Assembly (NCBI RefSeq): GCF_014646255.1
Contig: NZ_BMNC01000022.1
Span: 30,440 to 94,439 of the forward strand
Reading direction: 5' to 3'
From: Lentzea pudingi
GTDB taxonomy: Bacteria > Actinomycetota > Actinomycetes > Mycobacteriales > Pseudonocardiaceae
DNA length: 64,000 bases
Made by a program: the position numbers and the translations under genes. Below are positions 1 through 7,980 of this stretch, piece after piece; position 1 is the stretch's first letter; each line of letters starts with the position of its first letter. The notes below the pieces were generated by a model. It had not been told where the DNA came from. It searched no databases and saw nothing but the letters and a program-made list of their open reading frames with translations.

Positions 1-1
1 G

Positions 2-268
2 AAGGCGTCTGATGTCGAGCATGCGCTCCAGGGCGAGGTTGCGCTTCAGGACGTGCGGCGCGTTGCGGTCCTGTCCGATGGTGCGGCGCGGGCTGTTGAC
101 CTGTTCAATCTCTTCGATTGGCGGCAGGCGCTCGAGCTGATGGCGGCGAACGGGCCGGACGACCTCATCCGCAGAATGCGCGCGGTCGAAAAGGAAGACG
201 CGAAGGCCGTTGAATGGCCGCGCGAGAAGATTTCTGACGACGCGACTGTCGTTTACCTCGACCGCTGA
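2..268 (+). CDS. PP2C-like protein phosphatase, C-terminal end (partial)
   Basis: Only the last 88 residues are inside the window; the frame is open from base 2 and the true start lies upstream. The segment 'VLSDGAARAVDLF' followed later by a Trp-Pro-Arg stretch and 'SDDATVVYL' is the C-terminal pattern of actinobacterial PP2C-family Ser/Thr phosphatase-like proteins, in which the conserved Asp pair near the end binds the catalytic metal. The role, dephosphorylating serine/threonine targets, is inferred from the family. No neighbour in the window suggests a specific substrate. An internal GTG at base 53 could be mistaken for a start, but the reading continues upstream in the same style. Confidence 0.7.
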   Translation, partial: KASDVEHALQGEVALQDVRRVAVLSDGAARAVDLFNLFDWRQALELMAANGPDDLIRRMRAVEKEDAKAVEWPREKISDDATVVYLDR

Positions 269-413
269 CGGCTGGCCCGGAAGTGGGACAGCAACCCGAG
301 TGGCTGGCTTGGGTCGCCGCGATGCCGCCTTCGCCGGCGGAGATGTCGGGGAACTGGCCACATCAGGGAAGCCCGCGAAAGCGGTCACGGGGGTGCCGCG
401 GAACGCCTGCTGC

Positions 414-767
414 TCAATGCCTGGGCGCGGGTTCGACGCCTCGGCGGCGTGCGATCGCCTTCATGTTGTCCTCGCCCCAGTCGCCCAACGGTGACAGGGC
501 GTCGTTCAGCCGGACTCCCAGTGGTGTCAACGAGTACTCGACGCGTGGTGGTACCTCGTGGAACACCTCGCGGTGCACGATCTCGTCGGCTTCCATCTCG
601 CGCAGCACCTGGATCAGCATCTTCTCGCTGATGCCGGACACGGACCTGCGCAGTTCGCCCGTGCGCACCGGGCCGTGGTGGAGCGCCCAGAGGATCAGTG
701 CTTTCCAGCGGCCGCCGATCACGTCGATCGCCGCGTCGAGGCCGCACGCGTACTGCCGTGGCTTCAT
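414..767 (-). CDS. HxlR-family winged-helix transcriptional regulator
   Basis: A 117-aa protein spanning the whole HxlR domain. It has an N-terminal Cys in 'YACGLDAAIDVIGGRWK', a helix with 'GELRRSVSGISEKML' and the wing 'PPRVEYSLTPLG'. HxlR proteins are dimeric DNA-binding repressors or activators, often sensing electrophiles or oxidants through that N-terminal Cys. It is transcribed away from the imine-reductase-like gene that starts at 851, and an inverted repeat sits between them. The likely job is control of that divergent cassette and of itself (inference). The length is normal for the family. Confidence 0.9.
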   Translation of the reverse strand: MKPRQYACGLDAAIDVIGGRWKALILWALHHGPVRTGELRRSVSGISEKMLIQVLREMEADEIVHREVFHEVPPRVEYSLTPLGVRLNDALSPLGDWGEDNMKAIARRRGVEPAPRH

Positions 768-790
768 CCAGGATCCTTACCGAAAAGTGG

Positions 791-813
791 GTACCTGACA
801 AAATAGTAGGTAC
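791..813. promoter_or_regulatory. Inverted repeat, probable HxlR operator
   Basis: GTACCT and AGGTAC form perfect 6-bp arms around an 11-nt A/T-rich spacer, in the 83-bp gap between divergent HxlR (414-767) and the oxidoreductase at 851. The GTACCT...AGGTAC pattern is the kind of site HxlR dimers bind, and its position allows control of both promoters. The assignment rests on symmetry and location only. Confidence 0.6.
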
Positions 814-850
814 TTGTCGGCGAGGCAGTGGCAGAACGAGCATTCACGGC

Positions 851-1669
851 ATGGGGATCAAGAAGACCGTGAGTGTGCTCGGCCTCGGCCGGATGGGCAC
901 TGCGCTCGCGAACGCCCTCGTCGAAGAGGGCTACGAAGTGACCGTGTGGAACCGCACGCCCAAAACGCTGCCCGGCACCACACGGGCGAACACGCCGGAA
1001 GAAGCGTTCAAGAGCGACGTCGTCGTCACCTGCCTGTCGACGTACGAAGCACAACAACCGTTGCTCACCAACGACATCAAGGTGCTCGTCAACCTCACGT
1101 CCGGCACGCCGGAGCAGGCCCGCGCGACGGCGGAGTGGGCGAAGGCCAACGGCGTCGAGTACGTCGACGGGGTGATCATGGCTGTGCCGCAGCAGATCGG
1201 CACGCCGCAGGCGAAGATCCTGTTCAGCGGCAACGAGAACCACCACGTCCTGGACGCGTTCGGCGAGCCCGTGCACGTGGGGGAGGACGCGGGACTGGCC
1301 GCGCTCTACGACCTGGCCCTGCTCGGCATCATGTGGTCGGCCTTCGGCGGCTACCTGCAGGCGGTCGCGTTGATGGGCAGCGAGGGCATCACGCCGCAGC
1401 AGTTCACGCCGATGGCCGTGGGCTTCCTGAACGAGATGGGCGCTCTCCTGCCCGAGATGGGCGAAGAGACGCAGACCAAGGACTACGAGACCGACGTGTC
1501 CGCGCTGGACATCAACGTGTCGGGGCTCCACCTGCTCGCCGAGGCCAGCGAACAACAAGGCCTCGACGCCACCATCCCGCAGGCCCTGCACAGCCTGTTC
1601 GAACGCGCCCAGCGCAACGGTCACGGCGCGCACAGCATCGCCAGCGTCATCGAGGAGATCCGGAAGTGA
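851..1669 (+). CDS. NAD(P)-binding imine-reductase-like oxidoreductase
   Basis: 272 aa. The N-terminal Rossmann fold shows 'VLGLGRMG' (GxGxxG) at residues 9-16 and 'VWNRTP' after the second strand, followed by 'LTSGTPEQA' and a C-terminal helical region with 'YDLALLG', the place where imine reductases carry the catalytic Asp/Tyr. The family reduces imines or beta-hydroxy acids with NAD(P)H; the substrate is unknown. ATG at 851 is chosen because it directly precedes the first strand of the fold; the ribosome site is weak. The next gene overlaps it by 4 nt. A paralogue with the same architecture lies at 13119. Confidence 0.85.
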   Translation: MGIKKTVSVLGLGRMGTALANALVEEGYEVTVWNRTPKTLPGTTRANTPEEAFKSDVVVTCLSTYEAQQPLLTNDIKVLVNLTSGTPEQARATAEWAKANGVEYVDGVIMAVPQQIGTPQAKILFSGNENHHVLDAFGEPVHVGEDAGLAALYDLALLGIMWSAFGGYLQAVALMGSEGITPQQFTPMAVGFLNEMGALLPEMGEETQTKDYETDVSALDINVSGLHLLAEASEQQGLDATIPQALHSLFERAQRNGHGAHSIASVIEEIRK

Positions 1670-2400
1670 AGTACCTGGGGAAGAAGGCCGTCGTCACGGG
1701 CGGCACGCACGGCATGGGGCGCGCGACGGTCGACAAGCTGATCGCACAGGGCGCCGAGGTGCTGCTCACGGGGCGCAGCACGGAGAAGGCCGCGGGCATC
1801 AAGGCGCACGCCATCGCGTCGGACGCGTCGAACCTCCAAGACATCGAACGGCTCGCAACCGAGGTGCGGGAACGGCTTCACGAGATCGACCTGCTGTTCA
1901 TCAACGTCGGGTACGCCACGCTGGTCGAGATCCCGGACGTCACGCAGGACGACTACGACCGCACGTTCGCCGTGAACACCAAGGGTGCGTTCTTCACCGC
2001 CCAGGTGCTGGCTCCGCTCGTCAAGGAGGGCGGCTCGATCGTCTTCACGACGTCCATCGCGCAGACGGGTGGCGCTGTCGGCATGAGCGTCTACTCGGGG
2101 GCGAAGGCGGCGGTGCGGTCGTTCGGCAGGTCGTTCGCGGCGGAGCTGGCACCGCGGAACATCAGGGTCAACGTCGTGAGCCCCGGTTTCATCGACACAC
2201 CGTCGATGGGCGTCACGGGCGTGCCGGCGGAGTCCCTCCAGCAGTTCAAGGAGGAGGGCGACCGCATCACGCCGTTGAAACGCCACGGCACCGCGGACGA
2301 GGTCGCGGACGCCGTGCTGTTCCTGGCGTTCGACGCGACCTTCACGACCGGTGCGGACCTGTCCGTCGACGGCGGACTCGGCCAGGGGATCAGCGCCTGA
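1666..2400 (+). CDS. SDR-family oxidoreductase
   Basis: 244 aa with classical SDR motifs: 'TGGTHGMG' for cofactor binding near the N-terminus, a 'NVG' segment, an active-site Ser in 'TTSIAQ', and 'YSGAK' as the YxxxK catalytic pair. The C-terminal 'DLSVDGG' is typical of FabG-like enzymes. It probably reduces or oxidises a carbonyl/alcohol with NAD(P)(H); the substrate cannot be told. The GTG start overlaps the stop of the upstream gene (GTGA), so the two are translationally coupled and likely act in one pathway under the HxlR regulator. Confidence 0.88.
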   Translation: MKYLGKKAVVTGGTHGMGRATVDKLIAQGAEVLLTGRSTEKAAGIKAHAIASDASNLQDIERLATEVRERLHEIDLLFINVGYATLVEIPDVTQDDYDRTFAVNTKGAFFTAQVLAPLVKEGGSIVFTTSIAQTGGAVGMSVYSGAKAAVRSFGRSFAAELAPRNIRVNVVSPGFIDTPSMGVTGVPAESLQQFKEEGDRITPLKRHGTADEVADAVLFLAFDATFTTGADLSVDGGLGQGISA

Positions 2401-2479
2401 GAAAAAATCTTCGGACAACCTGTCACACCTTCGCCGTCCGCCGGGTCGACCGGACAGAAGACGACGAAGGAGAACGAAG

Positions 2480-2905
2480 ATGAGGATCGCCAACCCGATC
2501 GTGTCCGTGCCCGGCGCCATGAAGGCTCTGCTGGACCTGTCCGAGGCAGCGGGGAGGACGGGGATCGACGGGGACTACGTGGAGCTGATCTGCCTGCGCG
2601 TCAGCATCATGAACGGCTGCGGCACGTGCATCGACTACCACACCAAGCTGCTGCGCAAGGCGAACGTGGCGGACGAGAAGATCTTCGCCGTCGCCGGCTG
2701 GCGGGACGTCCCGTACTACAGCGACGCCGAGAAGGCCGGGTTCGCTCTCGCCGAGCAGATCACGCGCGTGCACGTCACTGACGACGTGTGGGCAGAGGCG
2801 GCGAAGCACTACACCGAGGAGCAGCTCGCCGGGCTCGTCATCGCCATCGGCGCGATCAACCTGTGGAACCGCATGAACGTTGCCACGGGCCAGAAGGTGG
2901 CCTGA
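2480..2905 (+). CDS. AhpD-like carboxymuconolactone decarboxylase family protein
   Basis: 141 aa. 'CGTCIDYH' gives the CxxCxxxH motif that AhpD-type proteins use for thiol peroxidase/disulfide chemistry, preceded by a conserved Glu in 'VELICLRVS'. The C-terminal 'INLWNRMNV' is typical of the family. The ATG at 2480 has a good ribosome site (AAGGAGAA). It lies 79 bp after the SDR gene on the same strand and is the third gene of the probable HxlR-controlled cassette. A role in coping with organic hydroperoxides or reactive compounds is an inference. Confidence 0.88.
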   Translation: MRIANPIVSVPGAMKALLDLSEAAGRTGIDGDYVELICLRVSIMNGCGTCIDYHTKLLRKANVADEKIFAVAGWRDVPYYSDAEKAGFALAEQITRVHVTDDVWAEAAKHYTEEQLAGLVIAIGAINLWNRMNVATGQKVA

Positions 2906-2911
2906 AGAAGA

Positions 2912-2957
2912 TGAAGCCGGCGCGCAAGAGCTTCCTCTCTCTTGCGTGCCGGCTTCA
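2912..2957. terminator. Long hairpin, probable (bidirectional) terminator
   Basis: 19-bp arms (2912-2930 and 2939-2957, one G-U pair) with an 8-nt loop, directly after the stop of the AhpD-like gene and facing the convergent gene at 3016. There is no clear T-run, as is usual for actinobacterial terminators. Confidence 0.6.
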
Positions 2958-2976
2958 GCGCGAAGCCTACCCCATG

Positions 2977-2992
2977 TCGAACAAATGTTCGA
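2977..2992. promoter_or_regulatory. Perfect LexA SOS box, orphan position
   Basis: TCGAACAAATGTTCGA matches the actinobacterial LexA consensus TCGAAC-N4-GTTCGA at all twelve fixed positions. It sits between the 3' ends of two convergent genes (2480-2905 and 3016-3252), so no annotated gene starts beside it. It may drive an unrecognised transcript, or be a chance match. Confidence 0.55.
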
Positions 2993-3015
2993 TCATTGGT
3001 CGATCAACACGCCGG

Positions 3016-3252
3016 TCAACTCGCGGCGAGCGCGGCGCGGCCGTCCTCGGTCAGTTCCGCGCAGACGCGGAGGCCGAAGCTCGTCGGCCGGGCGGGACGC
3101 AGCAGTCCGGCGTGGACGAGGTCGTGCGTCGCCATCCGGTCGCAGCAGGGCAGTCCGTCGACGTACAGGTCGGGCTCCGTGCCGCCGGTCACCTCGGCAC
3201 GCCCTGCGGCGACAGCCCGCAGCATCGCCCTCGCTCTTCCGCTGAGTTCCAT
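3016..3252 (-). CDS. Small conserved hypothetical protein (78 aa)
   Basis: 78 aa, starting at an ATG that gives 'MELSGRARAMLRAV'. It is compact and apparently a single small domain: a helical N-terminus, a 'DGLPCCD' Cys pair and a C-terminal 'TEDGRAAL' resembling the end of winged-helix folds. The composition and codon usage look like a real actinobacterial gene, and similar short proteins are common in Pseudonocardiales from memory. No function is known to me. It is convergent with the AhpD-like gene and transcribed in the same direction as the GNAT gene at 3365-4198. Confidence 0.6.
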   Translation of the reverse strand: MELSGRARAMLRAVAAGRAEVTGGTEPDLYVDGLPCCDRMATHDLVHAGLLRPARPTSFGLRVCAELTEDGRAALAAS

Positions 3253-3364
3253 CTCGACCCCCCAGGTGTGGTGCTGAATCCGATACCCCTTTGTCGAAAT
3301 AGAGGCTGGATTCGTTCCACAAGTACGGGTTCGTTTGGGTTCTTCGCTTGTGTGAACGGGTAGA

Positions 3365-4198
3365 TCATGTCTCACTAGGCCGTTCGGGTCGTGCCGACAC
3401 GCCGGAGTACGAGCGCAACGCGGGGCGGCGGACCCACAGCGTCCAGCGCGGCCGATAGCCCTGCGAGTACCAGAACGGCGTCGAGCGCGGGTTCGGCAAG
3501 GCGTGGTGGAGCAGCGTCGATGCCACCCCTGCGCCGTCGAGGACCGAGTGCGCGTGCGCGGCGAGAGCGGTGCCCGCACCCGTGCCGCGCACATCCGGCC
3601 GCACGCCGAGATGGCCGAGGTACGCGAACGGTCGCGCCGACGCGTACTTCTCCATCCACCCCGCGTCCTGCGGCATGTCGACGTAGATCATGCCGACGGG
3701 CGTGTCGCCGCTCAGGGCCAGCCACATCGCCTCGTGGTCGCGGTCGAGCACCTCGGCCAACGCCGTGCGCAGGTGCTCGACGGTGTTCGCGCGCTCGGTC
3801 ACCAGGCCGAACTGGGCGTCGTACCGGACCGTGTGCAGGTTCAGCTCGACGGCGACGTCCAGGTCGGCACGAGTGGCGGCACGGACGTCCACATCGGACG
3901 GCCGGTGCGCGGGTGCCCGGCCGGCCAGGCGTTCCGCGACCACGGTGAGGGGCGCGAAGCCCCGCTCGATCAACGTCCGCGCGTCGCCGGTCTCCTGGCT
4001 GGGCAGTTGCACGATCGCCGCGGTGTCCGGGTCGTCCAGGCCGGTGAGGTGGCCGTGCCACTCCTCGAGCAACGCCGGCAGGTCCCAGCCGGGCTGCCAG
4101 GTCAGGCCGTGCGTGCGCAGGGGTCCCCAGGTCGGCAGCAGGGAGTCCGGATCGTTCTCGCGGTAGGAGAAAGGTTCGGTCACGCCCCATCTGAGCAC
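3365..4198 (-). CDS. GNAT-family N-acetyltransferase
   Basis: 277 aa. The C-terminal half holds the GNAT core: 'VRAATRADLDVAVELN' begins the fold, and 'LGHLGVRPDVRGTGAGTAL' is the acetyl-CoA pyrophosphate-binding motif A (RxxGxG/A). The N-terminal ~90 residues look like a second, degenerate GNAT-like half, as in tandem GNAT proteins. It transfers an acyl group from acyl-CoA to an unknown amine. It is adjacent to a broken PhzF gene on the opposite strand, and no operon partner is evident. Confidence 0.88.
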   Translation of the reverse strand: MLRWGVTEPFSYRENDPDSLLPTWGPLRTHGLTWQPGWDLPALLEEWHGHLTGLDDPDTAAIVQLPSQETGDARTLIERGFAPLTVVAERLAGRAPAHRPSDVDVRAATRADLDVAVELNLHTVRYDAQFGLVTERANTVEHLRTALAEVLDRDHEAMWLALSGDTPVGMIYVDMPQDAGWMEKYASARPFAYLGHLGVRPDVRGTGAGTALAAHAHSVLDGAGVASTLLHHALPNPRSTPFWYSQGYRPRWTLWVRRPALRSYSGVSARPERPSET

Positions 4199-4212
4199 GC
4201 GGGGTCGGTGGT

Positions 4213-4772
4213 GTGGAGATCTTGGTCGTGGATTCGTCCATCAGCAGGCTGGGTGGAGAGCAGGCGTTCACCACGCGTAGTGGTGTGCTCACATGCGCAA
4301 ATGACGATGGGTGGGTCCGGATGGACTTCCCCGCGGGCACGCCAGAGTTGACTGACCCGCCAATCGGTCTAGCGGAGGCGCTGCCACATGCGACGATCAA
4401 GTCGGTGCCACGCGGGCGCCTCGACTTCCTGATCGAGTTGGAGAGTGCCGCGGAAGTCCGTTGACTGCGACCCGACGTCCAAGGACTGGCACAAATCTCG
4501 TCACGCAGAGTAGTCGAAACGGCGATCGACGACGGCGATGCGGACGTCGTCAGCCGCTGCTCCCACCCGGCCGCCGGCATCTCGGAGACCCCGTCACCGG
4601 TTCGGCCCACCGCACCCTTGCGTCCTGTTGGGTGCTTCGGCTCCAGCGCGCTGACCTGCTGGCGGAGCGGGCGTCACCGCGCGGGGGATTCGTCAGGGCG
4701 ACCCTCGACCAAGATCGTGTGCTGCTCTCGGGGCAGGCCGTGAGGGTGCTTCGGGGACACCTCAACGTCTAA
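4213..4772 (+). pseudogene. Broken PhzF-family isomerase gene
   Basis: Translation of this stretch reads as the C-terminal two thirds of a PhzF-family protein: 'TRSGVLTC', 'MDFPAGTPE', 'LAEALPHA', then after an in-frame TGA (4462-4464) 'LRPDVQGLAQISS' and 'ETAIDDGDADVVSR'. Near 4590 the frame shifts and continues as 'DPVTGSAH', the conserved PhzF core motif, and on to a natural end at 4772. PhzF enzymes catalyse isomerisations such as the one in phenazine synthesis. At least one stop, one frameshift and the missing N-terminal third, including the catalytic Glu region, mean it cannot make a working enzyme as read. Confidence 0.75.
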
Positions 4773-4852
4773 TCACGTCTGGGTGAATCGACGTCACCAA
4801 ACGTGCTCGACCTGCCATTTCGTCCCCCGAGCGGGGTACATTGGTGCCCCTG

Positions 4853-4885
4853 GAGGGGTCCTGATCGCCAAGTGCGGGACCCCTC
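4853..4885 (+). promoter_or_regulatory. Hairpin in the leader of the GGDEF-EAL gene
   Basis: Perfect 9-bp arms GAGGGGTCC (4853-4861) and GGACCCCTC (4877-4885) with a 15-nt loop, 47 nt before the ATG at 4932. It could be an upstream terminator or a 5'UTR structure. I found no match to the c-di-GMP riboswitch core. Confidence 0.35.
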
Positions 4886-4931
4886 AGTCACGCCTAGAGG
4901 TCCCCCCACCCCAGGCCGGCGAGGAGGCTGG

Positions 4932-7538
4932 ATGTCCGACCGAGCGTCGGCCCCCGTGTCGGACTCGGCCGCCTGGTCGGCCAAGTCGACCAACCGCGCG
5001 TTCAGCGCGTTCGCCGTCACCCTCCTGGTGGCAGGCGTCGTCTGCGCGGGCATGGTCGCGGCCTGGCTCCCGGAGAAGGAGACCACCTCCCTCTTCTGGA
5101 TCGGCCCCCTCCTCGTCGTCGGTTTCCTGCTGGCGGAACAGCTCGCGATCAACGTCGACGTCCGCAGCGGCGTCGCGTGGACGATCTCCTTCACCGAGAT
5201 CCCGCTGGTCCTGGGCCTGCTCGTCGCCCCGTTCGAGATCGTGCTGGCCGCGCACGTGGTCGCCGGCGTGGGCACGTTGCTCGGCAGGCGGATCCTCGAC
5301 AGGGCCGTCTACAACGCGGGCCTCATGTTCATGGAGATCTCCGTGGCGTTCGCCGCCGCCGAGGCCGTGAACCGGATGATCGGCGCGGGCGGTCCGTTCT
5401 GGGCGGGCGCGTTCGTCGGCACCATCACCGTGCCGCTCCTCGCGAGCGTGCTGGGCCTCTGCGCGTTGCGCCTCATGGGCAAGTCGATGCGCGTGGGCAA
5501 CAGCGTCCGTCTTGTGCTGCAGACGCTGGTCGTAGCCCTGCTGAACACCTCGGCCGGCCTCGTCGGCTACCAGATCGTCGCCACCACCCCGTGGGGCGCC
5601 GCCCTGATCCTCCTGGTCCTCGCGGGCATCGTGGCCACCTACTTCGCCTACTCCGGGCTGCTGCGCGAACAACGCGACCTGGAGGCGTTGAGCGAGGTCA
5701 GCCTCCGCGTCGCGAGGTCGGGCCAGCACGGCACCGGCCCTCGCCAACCCGACGACGACCTCACGGCGGGCGTCGAAGAGGACGAGTGGCAGCTCATCGC
5801 GGAACGCATCCGCGAGCAGCTCAACGCGAACAGGGTCGTGCTGCGCCTGCGCACCGACCCGCAGGAAGCCATGATCACCCTCGTCGCCGGCGAACCGCTG
5901 CCCGACGAGATGACCGCGACGGACCCCCGTGCCGTGCGCGAGGACCCCGTGCTCCAGCTGCCCGGCACGCACGTCCGCTACTACCGCGTGGCCGACGCGA
6001 CCGAGGACGTCACCGAGGCCCTGCTGCGCCGCGACGCGCAGGAAGCGCTCGTCGTCCCGTTGCGCGGCGCGACCCAGCTCCTCGGTGCAGTCGAGGCGCA
6101 CGACCGGCTGTCTCGCTGGCGCGGGTTCGGCAAGGCCGACATCCAGCTGCTCAGGACCTTGGCCTCGCACCTCGCGACCGCGGTCGACAACCGCCGCCTG
6201 CTGGCTCGCCTGAGGCACGACGCCTACCACGACCCGCTGACCGGGCTGCTGAACCGCGCGGGCCTGCGCGAGGCGTGCGCGGAGTCGTTGCGGGAATCCC
6301 AGAGGGGAGTGGTGCTGCGCATCGACCTCGACATCCTGTCGACGGTCTCCGACGCGCTGGGCCAGGCCTGGGGAAACCGGATGGTCGTCGCCGCCGGACG
6401 CCGGCTGCGTGACGCACTCGGTGCCGACGTGCCGCTCGCACGCCTGGAGGGTGGCGCGTTCGCCGCGTATCTCGACGACGAGCGTGCCGAGGCCGCCCGC
6501 GAGACCGCGGAACGGTTGCGAGCCGGGCTTTCCGTGCCGTACCCCGTCGACCGGCTGACCGTCGAGGCCTCCGCGGTCGTCGGTTACGCCTCCAAGGCGG
6601 ACTCCGAGACCGAGGACCCGGACCCCGACGTGTTGCTGCAGCGGGCGGACGTCGCCGTGCGCGCCACGTCCGAGGGCACGCCGGTGAAGGCCTACGCGCC
6701 GTCGATGGGCCACCTGTTCCTGCGCCGCTTCCAGCTCGTGACGCAGTTCCGCCAGGCCGTCGAGACCGGGCAGATCTCGGTGCACTACCAGCCGAAGGTC
6801 GCCCTGCCGTCACGTCAGGTCGTGGGCGCGGAAGCGTTGGTGCGCTGGACCCACCCGGAGTTCGGCCGCGTCGACCCGGACGAGTTCGTGCCGGCCGTCG
6901 AGGCCACCGGTCTCGTGGACGTGCTGACGGACTTCGTGATGGACCGGGCCCTGGAACGCGTCCGCCGCTGGCTCGACCGCGGGCTGCGGATGTCCATCGC
7001 GGTCAACCTGTCGGTGCGGACACTCGGCGACGAGGACTTCCCGAACCGCGTCGAGGCCGCGCTGCACCGCCACGACGTGCCGTCGGGTCTGCTCACCTTC
7101 GAGCTCACCGAGTCGGGCGTCATGGCCGATCCCGAACGCGCTCTGCCGGTGCTCAGGCGCCTGCACGCGATCGGCGTCGTGCTGGCGGTCGACGACTTCG
7201 GCACCGGCTACTCGTCGCTCGCGTACCTGCGCCAGCTGCCGGTGGACGAGGTGAAGATCGACAAGTCGTTCGTGCTCGGGATGGGCACGGACCTCGGCGA
7301 CATGGCCGTGGTCCGGTCGATCGTGGAGCTCGGGCACTCGCTCGGTCTCGTCGTTGTCGCGGAAGGCGTGGAGGACGACGCCGCTCGCGACCAGCTCGTC
7401 GGGATGGGCTGCGACGTGGCCCAGGGCTACCTGATCTCCCGGCCGCTCTCCGAAGATCGCTTCGAGGCGTGGCTGCGGGCACGAACCGTGCAGGTCAGGG
7501 GTGCTCGCGATGAGACGGTGCTCACGCTGGTGCACTAG
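4932..7538 (+). CDS. Membrane GGDEF-EAL protein (c-di-GMP phosphodiesterase, degenerate cyclase)
   Basis: 868 aa, ATG behind GAGGAGG. Residues ~25-255 hold several hydrophobic segments, ~300-430 a GAF-like region, ~435-590 a GGDEF domain ('DPLTGLLNRAG') and ~610-855 an EAL domain. The GGDEF signature reads GGAFA (507-511), lacking the acidic residues needed to make c-di-GMP. The EAL domain keeps E634-A-L, 'NLSVR', D754-D755-F-G, K775 and E811, so hydrolysis of c-di-GMP is expected. It likely senses a membrane signal, with the cyclase-like half as a regulatory GTP-binding module (inference). It stands alone, followed by tRNA genes. Confidence 0.92.
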   Translation: MSDRASAPVSDSAAWSAKSTNRAFSAFAVTLLVAGVVCAGMVAAWLPEKETTSLFWIGPLLVVGFLLAEQLAINVDVRSGVAWTISFTEIPLVLGLLVAPFEIVLAAHVVAGVGTLLGRRILDRAVYNAGLMFMEISVAFAAAEAVNRMIGAGGPFWAGAFVGTITVPLLASVLGLCALRLMGKSMRVGNSVRLVLQTLVVALLNTSAGLVGYQIVATTPWGAALILLVLAGIVATYFAYSGLLREQRDLEALSEVSLRVARSGQHGTGPRQPDDDLTAGVEEDEWQLIAERIREQLNANRVVLRLRTDPQEAMITLVAGEPLPDEMTATDPRAVREDPVLQLPGTHVRYYRVADATEDVTEALLRRDAQEALVVPLRGATQLLGAVEAHDRLSRWRGFGKADIQLLRTLASHLATAVDNRRLLARLRHDAYHDPLTGLLNRAGLREACAESLRESQRGVVLRIDLDILSTVSDALGQAWGNRMVVAAGRRLRDALGADVPLARLEGGAFAAYLDDERAEAARETAERLRAGLSVPYPVDRLTVEASAVVGYASKADSETEDPDPDVLLQRADVAVRATSEGTPVKAYAPSMGHLFLRRFQLVTQFRQAVETGQISVHYQPKVALPSRQVVGAEALVRWTHPEFGRVDPDEFVPAVEATGLVDVLTDFVMDRALERVRRWLDRGLRMSIAVNLSVRTLGDEDFPNRVEAALHRHDVPSGLLTFELTESGVMADPERALPVLRRLHAIGVVLAVDDFGTGYSSLAYLRQLPVDEVKIDKSFVLGMGTDLGDMAVVRSIVELGHSLGLVVVAEGVEDDAARDQLVGMGCDVAQGYLISRPLSEDRFEAWLRARTVQVRGARDETVLTLVH

Positions 7539-7612
7539 AGGCACCCCCGGATTTCGTTCTTGGTTGAGGCGTGTTGTAGAGTTGTCCTCGCTCGGCAAGA
7601 ACGAAAGAGCAA

Positions 7613-7688
7613 GCCCCTTTAGCTCAGTCGGCAGAGCGTCTCCATGGTAAGGAGAAGGTCTACGGTTCGATTCCGTAAAGGGGCTCCA
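7613..7688 (+). tRNA. thrT: tRNA-Thr (anticodon GGT)
   Basis: Acceptor arms GCCCCTT/AAGGGGC, a standard D arm, anticodon stem TCTCC/GGAGA with loop ATGGTAA (anticodon GGT) and a T arm with GGTTCGATTCC. The discriminator is T7685 and CCA is encoded (7686-7688). The order Thr-Met tRNA followed by rpmG and had genes matches mycobacteria. Confidence 0.96.
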
Positions 7689-7731
7689 CTACTCGGCCGC
7701 AGTGCAGTGCGCTGCGGCTTGAGTTGTGTAA

Positions 7732-7804
7732 AGCGGTGTAGCTCAGTTGGTAGAGCAAGCGGCTCATAATCGCTGTGTCGCCGGTTCAAGTCCGGCCACC
7801 GCTA
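7732..7804 (+). tRNA. metT: tRNA-Met (anticodon CAT, elongator type)
   Basis: Acceptor arms AGCGGTG/CACCGCT fully pair, including the first base pair, so it is not the initiator type. The anticodon loop is CTCATAA (CAT) and the T arm is GCCGGTTCAAGTCCGGC. The discriminator is A7804; CCA is not encoded. It lies 43 nt after tRNA-Thr and is probably co-transcribed with it. Confidence 0.95.
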
Positions 7805-7863
7805 CGTGAGTGGGTGGGGTGTGCTGGCGGAAAGCGCCAGCCGTCCTCACTCCGCCATGATTT

Positions 7864-7888
7864 TGGGGGCCAAGCCCCCACACCCCCG
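7864..7888. repeat. G/C hairpin motif of a dispersed type
   Basis: TGGGGGC-CAA-GCCCCCA followed by CACCCCCG. The same architecture (GGGGGC, three or so bases, GCCCCC, then ACCCCCGG) is found inside the long repeats at 16047 and 63814. Here it lies between tRNA-Met and rpmG and may act as a tRNA transcript terminator. The rest of 7805-7980 shows no gene. Confidence 0.4.
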
Positions 7889-7980
7889 GGCAGCTGTTGC
7901 CCATCCCCGCCGGGCGGTAAGCCCGCACCGGCCGCCTCTTTCGAGGTCGGGGTACGTGTGCTCTCAGGAAGGCAAGGACC

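Noticed and set aside
4853..4885. c-di-GMP riboswitch before the GGDEF-EAL gene
   Set aside because: Only a simple hairpin is present. The conserved riboswitch core and tetraloop-receptor pattern could not be found.
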